Positions 8,360 through 15,452 of a DNA stretch of 64,000 nucleotides are shown here, piece by piece. The stretch covers positions 1 to 64,000 of the forward strand of contig NZ_KB892771.1 in NCBI RefSeq assembly GCF_000373925.1, given 5' to 3'. This DNA comes from Actinopolymorpha alba DSM 45243 (GTDB lineage: Bacteria > Actinomycetota > Actinomycetes > Propionibacteriales > Actinopolymorphaceae). The notes beneath the pieces are model-generated. The model made no database searches. It was given only the letters and a program-made list of their open reading frames with translations, and was not told the DNA's origin. The position numbers and the translations under genes are program-made. Numbering within the stretch: position 1 is the stretch's first letter; each line of letters begins with the position of its first letter.

Positions 8360-8923
8360 TCAGGACGGTTGTCCGGACGGCATCCCCGACCATTCCCCGG
8401 CAAGCAGCGACCAGACCTCGACGTCGTGCCGGGTCCCGTGGTGTGGGGACGCCTCGCGGAGCACGCCGTCCAGCGACATCCCGAGCCGCTTGGCGGCGGC
8501 GATGCTCCGGACGTTGCTCGACACCGCCCGCCACTCGACCCGGGCCATGCCGCGGGTGCCGACGGCCCAGTCGATCAGGTGGCTCGCGGCCCGCAGGATC
8601 AGTCCGCGCCCCTGGACCTCGGGTGCGAGCCACACGCCGATCTCGCAGGTCTGGGTGTGTAGGTCGAAGATCCGGAACAGCACACCGCCCACCAGCTCGC
8701 CGTCGAGCCAGATCCCGTAGATCCGGATGCCGTCCTGAGCCTGACCGTCGGCGTACCGCTGCAGCCACTGCCGAGCCGACGGCTCGTCGGTGATCGTCGT
8801 CGCCCAGGGCAGCCACGGAGCGAGGTGGGCGCGCACGCGGTCGAGGTACGCCGCGAACTCAGCGGCCCGCCAGGGCTCCAGTGCACGAAGTTCCGCGCCA
8901 TCACCGAGCGGCTGGGTGAGCAT
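8360..8923 (-). CDS. GNAT acetyltransferase (RimJ/RimL type)
   Basis: A 187-residue GNAT of the ribosomal-protein-acetyltransferase-like subgroup. It shows LRALEPWRAAEFAAYLDRVRAHL at the start, GIWLDGELVGGVLFRIF, the motif A CEIGVWLAPEVQGRGLI near residue 105 and SSNVRSIAAAKRLGMSLDGVLRE at the end, the classic RimL-like layout. The substrate is not predictable. The start at 8923 is firm because the mRNA carries AGGAGGG five bases upstream of the ATG. It is divergent from the TetR gene at 9052, with palindromic sites between them, so it is a likely target of that regulator. Confidence 0.85.
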   Translation of the reverse strand: MLTQPLGDGAELRALEPWRAAEFAAYLDRVRAHLAPWLPWATTITDEPSARQWLQRYADGQAQDGIRIYGIWLDGELVGGVLFRIFDLHTQTCEIGVWLAPEVQGRGLILRAASHLIDWAVGTRGMARVEWRAVSSNVRSIAAAKRLGMSLDGVLREASPHHGTRHDVEVWSLLAGEWSGMPSGQPS

Positions 8924-8946
8924 TCGGGCCCTCCTGACGTACATAA

Positions 8947-8966
8947 CAAACGTTTGGTACGTACCA
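8947..8966. promoter_or_regulatory. Two adjacent palindromes, probable TetR operator
   Basis: CAAACGTTTG (8947-8956) abuts TGGTACGTACCA (8955-8966). Both are perfect palindromes between the divergent GNAT and TetR genes, the usual place for a TetR autoregulatory operator. Confidence 0.5.
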
Positions 8967-8978
8967 TAGTGCACCAGT

Positions 8979-9013
8979 GCTGGTTCCGACCCTCAACTGC
9001 GTTGGGGCCCACC
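8979..9013 (+). repeat. 35-bp repeat, copy 2 of an inverted pair
   Basis: Contains CCCTCAACTGCGTTGGGG, opposite in orientation to the copy at 8201-8235 (31 of 35 positions match). It lies in the 5' untranslated region of the TetR gene; the two copies flank the GNAT gene. Confidence 0.7.
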
Positions 9014-9051
9014 CCCCGCGACGGATCCACCACAGGGAGGGAAGGACGCCC

Positions 9052-9657
9052 ATGCCCGCACGCGGCGACCACGACGCTCGGCGACGGGAGGTGTCCGAAG
9101 CGGTCTGGCGGGTCCTTGCCAGGGACGGGTTCGGCGGCCTCACCCTGCGCGCGGTCGCGGCCGAGATGGGTGCGTCCACCGGCCTGCTGACCCACTACTT
9201 CCCGACCAAGCGGGCCCTGGTCCGGCATGCGCTCGAGATCACCCAGGAGCGCACCGTGATCCGGAATCGGCGGGCCGGAGTGGCCGACGGGCTCGCCGCC
9301 CTCCGCTCCGCCCTCCTCGACGTACTCCCTCTCACACCTAGGGCCACCGCGATGAACCGCGTGTGGGTCAGCTTCTGGGACGCGGCACTCGCGGATCCGG
9401 AGTTGGGCGCCAGCGAGGCCGCACGCTACGCCCGCTGGCGGGCCAAGCTCCGGCCGCACGTCGAAGCCGCCCAGCGTCTGGGTGAGCTGCCGGCCAAGGC
9501 CGACCCGGACGACATCGTCACGATTACCGCGGCGTTCACTCATGGGCTGGTGGTCCAGGCCCTCTTCGACCCCGACAGGTTTCCCCCGGCCCGGCAGACC
9601 TCGCTGCTCGAGCAGTTCCTCGCCGGGCTCCCCACTCATCCCGCGATCGGAGATTGA
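9052..9657 (+). CDS. TetR family transcriptional regulator
   Basis: A 201-residue TetR-type repressor. The N-terminal helix-turn-helix reads EVSEAVWRVLARDGFGGLTLRAVAAEMG then STGLLTHYFPTKRAL, matching the BetI/AcrR-like pattern; the rest is a helical ligand-binding and dimerisation domain with RVWVSFWDAALADPEL. The ATG at 9052 has GGGAGGGAAGG about eight bases upstream. RidA follows after three bases, so they form an operon; the GNAT gene is divergent. Likely autoregulated through the palindromes at 8947-8966. The ligand is unknown. Confidence 0.85.
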   Translation: MPARGDHDARRREVSEAVWRVLARDGFGGLTLRAVAAEMGASTGLLTHYFPTKRALVRHALEITQERTVIRNRRAGVADGLAALRSALLDVLPLTPRATAMNRVWVSFWDAALADPELGASEAARYARWRAKLRPHVEAAQRLGELPAKADPDDIVTITAAFTHGLVVQALFDPDRFPPARQTSLLEQFLAGLPTHPAIGD

Positions 9658-9660
9658 CGC

Positions 9661-10068
9661 ATGCCCATCCACGACCACCTGACTGACGTGCCTGGCGTGG
9701 TGCCCGGCCTCAGGTACGCCCACGCCGTCACGGTGTCGGGGCGGCTCGCCTTCGTGTCGGGTCAGGTCGCGACCGACGTCGACGGCAACCTGGTCGGGCC
9801 CGGCGACCTCGCCACTCAGACCCGGCAGGCACTGCACAACCTGCAACGCGTCCTTGACGCGCTCGGCGCCGACTGGTCTTACGTCGTGCGCTTCACGTGG
9901 TACGTGTTGGACGCCGCGCAGGTCCAGGTGATCCGCGACGTTCGCGACGAGGTCCTCGCACTCCGGGACGACCAGCCGCGCCCGGCGAGCACGCTGATCC
10001 AGGTGGCGGGGTTGTTCCGGCCGGGGTTCCTCATGGAGGTGGACGCCATCGTGGCGCTCCCCGACTAG
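9661..10068 (+). CDS. RidA family protein (YjgF/YER057c/UK114)
   Basis: A 135-residue RidA-type protein. The family forms trimers that hydrolyse reactive enamine/imine intermediates produced by PLP enzymes, or act in catabolic pathways. Seen: YAHAVTVSGRLAFVSGQVATD, TRQALHNLQRVLDALGADWSYVV, the RPASTLIQVAGLFRPGFLMEVDAIV end with the family's conserved Arg that binds the substrate carboxylate. The gene starts three bases after TetR. Its TAG stop overlaps the TA target duplication of a MITE-like element, so the element inserted exactly at the end of this gene. Confidence 0.85.
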   Translation: MPIHDHLTDVPGVVPGLRYAHAVTVSGRLAFVSGQVATDVDGNLVGPGDLATQTRQALHNLQRVLDALGADWSYVVRFTWYVLDAAQVQVIRDVRDEVLALRDDQPRPASTLIQVAGLFRPGFLMEVDAIVALPD

Positions 10069-10111
10069 GGCGTGTCCTGTAGGTCAGGCTTTCGGTGGAG
10101 GCCTGTCCCCC

Positions 10112-10139
10112 GTAATGATCACGTGTACGTGGTCATTAC
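10112..10139. repeat. Half copy of the 90-bp palindromic repeat
   Basis: The palindrome ATGATCACGTGTACGTGGTCAT with short flanks closely matches the left arm of the elements at 26465-26554 and 49828-49917. The sequence that follows (TTCACATGG...) matches their central hairpin, but the right arm is missing. Confidence 0.6.
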
Positions 10140-10199
10140 GGGCTTCACATGGCATGGACGCCATGCAAGGCAGGTGCTAGCCATGTGAGGTGCCCGCCA

Positions 10200-10218
10200 G
10201 GTGTACGCAATGTGAGAC
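10200..10218 (+). repeat. GTGTAC/GAGAC motif repeat, copy 1
   Basis: GGTGTACGCAATGTGAGAC. Related copies occur at 21612-21632 (reverse), 21852-21872 and 63873-63893. Confidence 0.45.
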
Positions 10219-10325
10219 AACCCCCTGGATTGACCTCAAAGTAAGGCCTCAACGAAGAACTACGGGGCACGCCCTAGCCCCAGAGCTGCCCGGTCACACT
10301 GGTCCGGCTCCGGCGCCTGTGATCA

Positions 10326-10378
10326 TGATCATGAAGGTTTTCGGGAGGCATACATAGCCCCATTTGGCTTCATGATCA
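10326..10378. terminator. Long-loop hairpin between the MITE and the ABC-2-like gene
   Basis: TGATCATGAAG (10326-10336) pairs perfectly with CTTCATGATCA (10368-10378) across a 31-base loop. It sits eight bases past the stop of the membrane-protein gene at 10387 and may terminate it. The arm is also part of a TGATCATG-rich motif seen near 34435 and 63760. Confidence 0.35.
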
Positions 10379-10386
10379 CCAGCGCG

Positions 10387-11454
10387 TCACGAGCCCCCGG
10401 CCGCCGGGCGGCCTCGCCACAGAGCGCCGAGGAAGACGGCGGCGAGCCCGAACACCGTCCACGCACAAAGGACCGTCAGGGGCCGAAGAGCGGTCGCGCC
10501 GTCAAAGAACGCCGTGCTCCGCAGCAACGTCCCGCCCGCTCCCGGCGGCAGCAACTGCCCGGTGATGCCCGCCCACCGTGGCAGGAGTTCGGGCGCGGAG
10601 GTGACACCTGAGAACGGATTGCCGACGAGCATCATGAGTGCCGCCCCAAGCCCCATGCCGACCCGCCCGAAGAGCGCCGCGAGCCCGGCCACAGCCGACC
10701 CGATCGCGAGGACGGTCAGCCCGAGGACGCCCGCGTTGACCCACCAGTCGCCCCGGAATGCGTCAAGCCAGCCTTGCGCGATCCCCGTCGCCGCGAGCCC
10801 GACCAGCGCGGCGACCAGAACCAGCGCGACGGACTGCCCGAGACCCGGCCGGGTGACGGTGGCCAGGAGAACGCCGCCCAGCAGGCCACCAAGCACCAGC
10901 GGCAGCAGGGACGCGTTGAGCACGCCGCCCCGCGGGTCGTCGGGAGTGGTGGGTACGACGTCGACGATCCGCGGCATTGCCCCGGCGTCCCCCGCACCCC
11001 CGGCCTCAGCCGTCACCGCCTGGGTGAGCAGTTGGGCAACCAGCGGGCTGGCCGCTGACGCCGTGAGGACGGTCATGCCGCTCGGCCCGGCCACCAGGGC
11101 GCCGTAGACCTCACGGTCCTGGATGGCAGACCGCGCCGCGGCCTCGTCGGCGTACTGATGAATCTCGAACGCGCCGGACCCTACTGCCGACAGTCGCTCG
11201 GTGAGTACGCCCGTCGCCTGTGCGGGCCCGGCCACGCCGATGGGCAGGTCGTGCGGCGCCATCCGGGCGGCCGGCCAGACGAACATCAGCAGTGCGACCG
11301 CGGCGAGGACGGGGACGAGCAACGTCACGCCGAGCAGCCTCCGCCCCTGGCGCGCGGCGGAGTGTCCCGCAACATGCGGCTCCATTGGACGGGCGGCGGT
11401 GGGTCCCCCAGCGTGCTCGGCGGGGCCTGCGGTGGCGTCCGGGTTCGATGCCAT
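10387..11454 (-). CDS. ABC-2 / YhgE-Pip-like membrane protein
   Basis: A 355-residue integral membrane protein. One helix near residues 45-65 (LLGVTLLVPVLAAVALLMF) is followed by an extracytoplasmic domain of about 120 residues (LPIGVAGPAQATGVLTERL, AARSAIQDREVYGALVAGP), then five or six helices to the end. This one-helix, large-loop, helix-bundle layout is that of ABC-2-type and YhgE/Pip-like permeases (DUF3533 group), which export unknown substrates. ATG 11454 has GAAGGG upstream. It is divergent from the TetR gene at 11558, its probable regulator; no ATPase is adjacent. Confidence 0.65.
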   Translation of the reverse strand: MASNPDATAGPAEHAGGPTAARPMEPHVAGHSAARQGRRLLGVTLLVPVLAAVALLMFVWPAARMAPHDLPIGVAGPAQATGVLTERLSAVGSGAFEIHQYADEAAARSAIQDREVYGALVAGPSGMTVLTASAASPLVAQLLTQAVTAEAGGAGDAGAMPRIVDVVPTTPDDPRGGVLNASLLPLVLGGLLGGVLLATVTRPGLGQSVALVLVAALVGLAATGIAQGWLDAFRGDWWVNAGVLGLTVLAIGSAVAGLAALFGRVGMGLGAALMMLVGNPFSGVTSAPELLPRWAGITGQLLPPGAGGTLLRSTAFFDGATALRPLTVLCAWTVFGLAAVFLGALWRGRPAAGGS

Positions 11455-11533
11455 GGGATCCCTTCCCAAAGCGAATGATTGTTCTTTTAGTTGTCGCCCA
11501 GCGTGCTCGCGACACCACATGATTGTCAAGAAG

Positions 11534-11541
11534 GAACGTTC
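11534..11541. promoter_or_regulatory. GAACGTTC palindrome, possible TetR operator core
   Basis: A perfect 8-bp palindrome within AAGGAACGTTCGTTTT, just upstream of the TetR start. The related half-site CGAATGATTGTTC lies on the permease side of the same divergent intergenic region. Confidence 0.35.
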
Positions 11542-11557
11542 GTTTTAGGTTGCGGTT

Positions 11558-12181
11558 ATGCCCCGCGTCTCCCAGCAGTACCTCGACAGTCGCCGCCAGC
11601 AGATCCTCGACGCCGCCCGCCGCTGCTTCACCCGCAACGGCTTCCACGCGACGTCGATGCAGGACATCCTGCGGGAGGCGCAACTGTCGGCGGGCGCCGT
11701 CTATCGGTACTTCCCGAGTAAGGAAGACCTGATAGGAGCCATCGCGGCCGACGCCATCGGCCAGATCCGCGCGGCGTTCGAACCCGTCCTCGAGGCTGAC
11801 CCCCCGCCGCCGCTCGACGAGGCGTTCACGCAGGTGACCAGCACCATCCAGCGGATGGACGACGAGTACGGCATCGCGAGGATGGCGATCCAGCTCTGGA
11901 GCGAGGCCATCCGTTCGCCCGAACTCACCGAACGCCTCCGCGAGCTCGTCCTCACCATCCGCGGGCTCGCGGTGCGCCTCGTCCGCGCCTACCAGGAACG
12001 CGGGGAGATCAGTCCGAGCGTTCCGGCCGAGGACGTCGCCCCCATCCTCGTCGGGATGTTCCCCGGCTTCATGCTCCAGAAGGTTCTCTTCGGCGACGTC
12101 GACGCCCGCATGGTCGGGCAGGCCATCCGCGGTCTCGTCGGGGGCCACCTGAGCACCGAGGCCGACGACGAACCCGCCTGA
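11558..12181 (+). CDS. TetR family transcriptional regulator
   Basis: A 207-residue TetR-type repressor. The helix-turn-helix is clear: QQILDAARRCFTRNGFHATS, MQDILREAQLSAGAVYRYF then PSKEDLIGAIAADA. The C-terminal domain resembles the actinobacterial TetR_C group with RMAIQLWSEAIRSPEL. It is divergent from the ABC-2-like membrane protein and probably represses it and itself from the 104-base intergenic region. It ends 160 bases before the acyl-CoA dehydrogenase gene, which could also respond to it if the ligand is an acyl-CoA; that is only inference. Confidence 0.88.
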   Translation: MPRVSQQYLDSRRQQILDAARRCFTRNGFHATSMQDILREAQLSAGAVYRYFPSKEDLIGAIAADAIGQIRAAFEPVLEADPPPPLDEAFTQVTSTIQRMDDEYGIARMAIQLWSEAIRSPELTERLRELVLTIRGLAVRLVRAYQERGEISPSVPAEDVAPILVGMFPGFMLQKVLFGDVDARMVGQAIRGLVGGHLSTEADDEPA

Positions 12182-12344
12182 AGTAGCCAGAAAGGCTCCG
12201 TGACGCGGCTCACATTGGCGTCCGACTTGTGCGGTCCGGCCTGAGAAGCGCACCATGGGGAGGCCGAAGTTACTCGCAGGTAGCATTCGTGGTCCGGTCA
12301 TGGTCGGTCTCGGTACGACCCGGCCCGCGTCTCAAGGGAGCGCC

Positions 12345-14225
12345 ATGAGCCACTACAAGAGCAACCTTCGCGACATCGAGTTCACGCTCTTCGACGTCCT
12401 CGAACGCGACGCCATCCTGGGCTCCGGCCCGTACGCCGACATCGACCCCGACACCGCGCGGAGCATCCTCGGCGAGCTCGACCGGCTCGCCCGCGAGGAA
12501 GTGGCGGCATCCTTCGAGGAAGCTGACCGCCACCCACCGGCGTACGATCCGTCCACCCACAGCGTCCATGTCGGCGACGCCTTCAGGGCGAGCTACCAGG
12601 CCTGGATCGACGCCGAGTGGTGGCGCCTGGAGATCGATCCCGCGATCGGCGGCCAGCCCTGCCCGCCGTCGTTGCGCTGGGCGGCCTCGGAGCTGTCGCT
12701 GGGCGCCAACCCCGCGTTGTTCATGTACGCCAGCGGGCCCCGCTTCGCCACCGCGCTCTGGCGCAACGGCACGCCCGACCAGAAGCGCCTGGCCCAGCTC
12801 ATGATCGACCGCCGCTGGACCGCCACCATGGTCCTCACCGAGCCGGACGCCGGGTCAGACGTCGGGGCCGGGCGGGCCAAGGCCCACCCGCAGCCCGACG
12901 GGTCGTGGCACGTCGAGGGCGTCAAGCGGTTCATCACCGGCGGCGAGCACGACCTGTCGGAGAACATCATCCACTTCGTCCTCGCCCGACCGGTGGGTGT
13001 CGAGGGTGCGGGCGGGGCGGGTACGAAGGGCCTCTCGCTGTTTGTCGTACCCAAGTACCACGTCGACCTCGACACCGGCGAGCTCGGCGACCGCAACGGC
13101 GTCTTTGCCACGAATGTCGAGCACAAGATGGGCCTGAAGGTCTCCACGACGTGCGAGCTGACGTTTGGAGACCCGCAGGTCGGAAACGGCCAACCGGCTG
13201 TCGGCTATCTGCTGGGCGACGTTCACGACGGCATCCGGCAGATGTTCCAGATCATCGAGTACGCCCGGATGCTGGTGGGCACCAAGGCGATCGCCACGCT
13301 GTCCAGCGGTTACCTCACCGCCCTGGAGTACGCGCGGTCGCGGGTCCAGGGCGCCGACCTGACCCGGATGACCGACAAGTCCGCGCCGCGGGTGCCGATC
13401 ACCCATCATCCGGATGTGCGGCGTTCTCTCCTTACCCAGAAGGCGTACGCCGAAGGCATGCGGGCGTTGGTGTTGTACGCCGCGTCCGTTCAGGACGCGG
13501 TCGAGCTCGGCGAGAGGTCCGGCACCCCCGACGAGTCCGCCGCCGGGCTCAACGACCTGCTGCTGCCGATCGTCAAGGGCTACGGTTCGGAGCGCGCGTG
13601 GGTGCTGCTCGGCTCGGAATCCCTGCAAACGTTGGGGGGTTCGGGATTTCTTCAGGACTACCCGATCGAGCAGTACGTCCGCGACGCCAAGATCGACACG
13701 TTGTACGAAGGTACGACGGCGATCCAGGGTCTGGACCTGTTCTTCCGCAAGATCGTGCGCGACCAGGGTCAGGCGCTCGGCAAGCTGGCGTCGGAGATCC
13801 AGGCGTTCGTGAAGTCCGACGCGGGCAACGACGAGCTCAGGGTCGAGCGCGGCCTTCTGGGCAAGGCCCTTGAGGACGTGCAGGCGATTGTCGCTGCGAT
13901 GGCGGGCTTCCTGATGAGCGCACAACCCGGCGCGAACGGCGACCCGGCGAACCTCTACAAGGTCGGCCAGAACACCACCCGGATGCTCCTCGCACTGGGC
14001 GACGTGGTGTGCGCGTGGCTCCTGCTGCGTAAGGCGGAAGTGGCCCTGGCCCGGCTCTCCCCCACCAACGGCCCGGTCGCCGCCGACGACGTTGCCTTCT
14101 ATGAAGGGAAGGTGGCCGCCGCGCGGTGGTTCTGCACGCAGGTCCTGCCCAAGCTTTCCGCCGAGCGAACCATCGCCGAGTCGACGACGAACGACCTGAT
14201 GGCCCTTCCCGAAGAAGCGTTCTGA
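12345..14225 (+). CDS. Acyl-CoA dehydrogenase, FadE5 type
   Basis: A 626-residue FAD-dependent acyl-CoA dehydrogenase of the long FadE5-like group (usual length about 600). These oxidise acyl-CoAs to enoyl-CoAs in beta-oxidation and pass electrons to ETF. The sequence starts [19 protein letters not shown], a signature of the subgroup, then has [18 protein letters not shown] near residue 165, [16 protein letters not shown], and the C-terminal domain with [21 protein letters not shown] and [19 protein letters not shown]. The ATG at 12345 has AAGGGAG nearby; an open frame upstream is not homologous. It stands alone between TetR and a convergent LLM oxidoreductase. Confidence 0.9.
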   Translation: MSHYKSNLRDIEFTLFDVLERDAILGSGPYADIDPDTARSILGELDRLAREEVAASFEEADRHPPAYDPSTHSVHVGDAFRASYQAWIDAEWWRLEIDPAIGGQPCPPSLRWAASELSLGANPALFMYASGPRFATALWRNGTPDQKRLAQLMIDRRWTATMVLTEPDAGSDVGAGRAKAHPQPDGSWHVEGVKRFITGGEHDLSENIIHFVLARPVGVEGAGGAGTKGLSLFVVPKYHVDLDTGELGDRNGVFATNVEHKMGLKVSTTCELTFGDPQVGNGQPAVGYLLGDVHDGIRQMFQIIEYARMLVGTKAIATLSSGYLTALEYARSRVQGADLTRMTDKSAPRVPITHHPDVRRSLLTQKAYAEGMRALVLYAASVQDAVELGERSGTPDESAAGLNDLLLPIVKGYGSERAWVLLGSESLQTLGGSGFLQDYPIEQYVRDAKIDTLYEGTTAIQGLDLFFRKIVRDQGQALGKLASEIQAFVKSDAGNDELRVERGLLGKALEDVQAIVAAMAGFLMSAQPGANGDPANLYKVGQNTTRMLLALGDVVCAWLLLRKAEVALARLSPTNGPVAADDVAFYEGKVAAARWFCTQVLPKLSAERTIAESTTNDLMALPEEAF

Positions 14226-14266
14226 CCCTGACGGCGCTGGCCCGGTCGGGGCGACCTACCTAGACG

Positions 14267-15226
14267 TCAGGCAAGCCTGGAAAGGGTTTCGCCAGCGAGG
14301 CGGACGATGTCGAGATCCTGAGCGTCAGGCAGGTTGAAAAGCAAGCCGTCCAGGCCAGCGTCAAGGTACTCTTGCACCTGCTCGACCACCCGGTCGGGTT
14401 CACCCGCGATCGCCGTCGCCCGAAACGCCTCTTCGTCCCTTCCGAAATGGTCGAGAACGAACGCGGCCTTGCGTTCGGCCTCCTTCGCGGTCGGCGCGAT
14501 GACGAGGGTGGCGAGTTTGGTGTTCGTGATCTCGGCCGGGTCGCGGCCCACATCCTCGCAATGCCTTGCCAGGACAGCGAGTTTGTGCCTGATCGTCGGT
14601 ACGTCGCCGAAGAGGTTGGACGCGTCGCCGTACTCCGCGACCAGCCGCAGGGTGCGTTTCTCCCCGCTGCCGCCGATGAGGATCGGCGGACCACCCGGCG
14701 TGACCGGCCGCGGGACGTTTAAGGCGTCGACAATCCTGTAGTGACTTCCCGAGAAACTCGGGCTCTCCTCGGTAAACATCGCCCGGCAGATCCGCAGGGC
14801 CTCCTCCAGCCGATCCATCCGCTCGCGGGTCGACGGGAAGTCAAAGCCGTACCCCTTGTGCTCAACGTCATTCCAGGCGGCACCAATCCCGAGGATCGCC
14901 CGACCAGCCGAGATCACGTCGAGAGTCGTCACAATCTTGGCGAGCAAGGCGGGGTTGCGGTAGGTGACACCGGTGACCATCGTGCCGAGCCTGGCAGTGG
15001 AGGTGCGCGCGGCCAGGGCACCGAGCAGGGTGTACGACTCAAGCATCGGCTCGTCAGCCGAACCCAGCATGGGCAACTGGTAGAAGTGGTCCATCACCCA
15101 GATGGAATCGAAGCCAGATTCCTCGCCGGTCTTGGCGATCGCGGCGACCCGCTCGAACAGCTGGTTGTCAGGCACACCGGGATAGGTGAAGAGCGGGATC
15201 TGCAAACCGAAACGCGTGACGGGCAC
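14267..15226 (-). CDS. LLM class (luciferase-like) F420-dependent oxidoreductase
   Basis: A 319-residue TIM-barrel oxidoreductase of the luciferase-like family. Actinobacterial members with this layout usually use F420, although FMN cannot be excluded. Seen: RFGLQIPLFTYPGVPD, FDSIWVMDHFYQLP, LLGALAARTSTARLGTMVTGVTYRNPALLAKIVTTLDVISAGR and ILGIGAAWNDVEHKGYGFDFPSTRERMDRLEEAL, all standard family motifs. The RPVTPGGPPILIGGSGEKRTLRLVAEYGDASNLFG stretch follows. The substrate is unknown. It converges with the acyl-CoA dehydrogenase gene and has its own promoter region after the 15357 hairpin. Confidence 0.88.
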   Translation of the reverse strand: MPVTRFGLQIPLFTYPGVPDNQLFERVAAIAKTGEESGFDSIWVMDHFYQLPMLGSADEPMLESYTLLGALAARTSTARLGTMVTGVTYRNPALLAKIVTTLDVISAGRAILGIGAAWNDVEHKGYGFDFPSTRERMDRLEEALRICRAMFTEESPSFSGSHYRIVDALNVPRPVTPGGPPILIGGSGEKRTLRLVAEYGDASNLFGDVPTIRHKLAVLARHCEDVGRDPAEITNTKLATLVIAPTAKEAERKAAFVLDHFGRDEEAFRATAIAGEPDRVVEQVQEYLDAGLDGLLFNLPDAQDLDIVRLAGETLSRLA

Positions 15227-15356
15227 GAGCGTGCTCTCCTCTCACCTGAAGCAGGACCCCTTCGACATTACGTGCCGGCTAACGATCTGGCGAAGAAGCC
15301 GGCCAGCTTGCCCATACCGCCGGTGAGCCCAGGAGAAACGCCTGCGAGAGCGTTGC

Positions 15357-15403
15357 GTCGGGGGCACCCTTGTACGACTCTTTCGCACAAGGGTGCCCCC
15401 GAC
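15357..15403. terminator. 17-bp perfect hairpin after the GH43 gene
   Basis: GTCGGGGGCACCCTTGT (15357-15373) pairs perfectly with ACAAGGGTGCCCCCGAC (15387-15403) across a 13-base loop. It lies 50 bases past the GH43 stop. There is no clear T tract, as is common for actinobacterial terminators. A closely related hairpin occurs at 41646-41698. Confidence 0.65.
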
Positions 15404-15452
15404 CCAAAAGCCGGCCCTCCTCGAGTAGAGAAGGGTGGCTCCAACCGAACCG

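Larger units (their letters stand above)
10068..10274. mobile_element. MITE-like element with 15-bp terminal inverted repeats and TA duplication
   Basis: The left end GGGCGTGTCCTGTAG (10068-10082) and the right end CTACGGGGCACGCCC (10260-10274) are inverted repeats matching at 13 of 15 positions. Each is flanked by TA (10066-10067 and 10275-10276). The 207 bases between hold no coding frame. TA duplication and GGGC-starting ends fit elements mobilised by an IS5-family (IS427-like) transposase; no transposase is in the window. The interior holds a half copy of the 90-bp palindromic repeat found at 26465 and 49828, and the GTGTAC-type motif. Confidence 0.6.
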
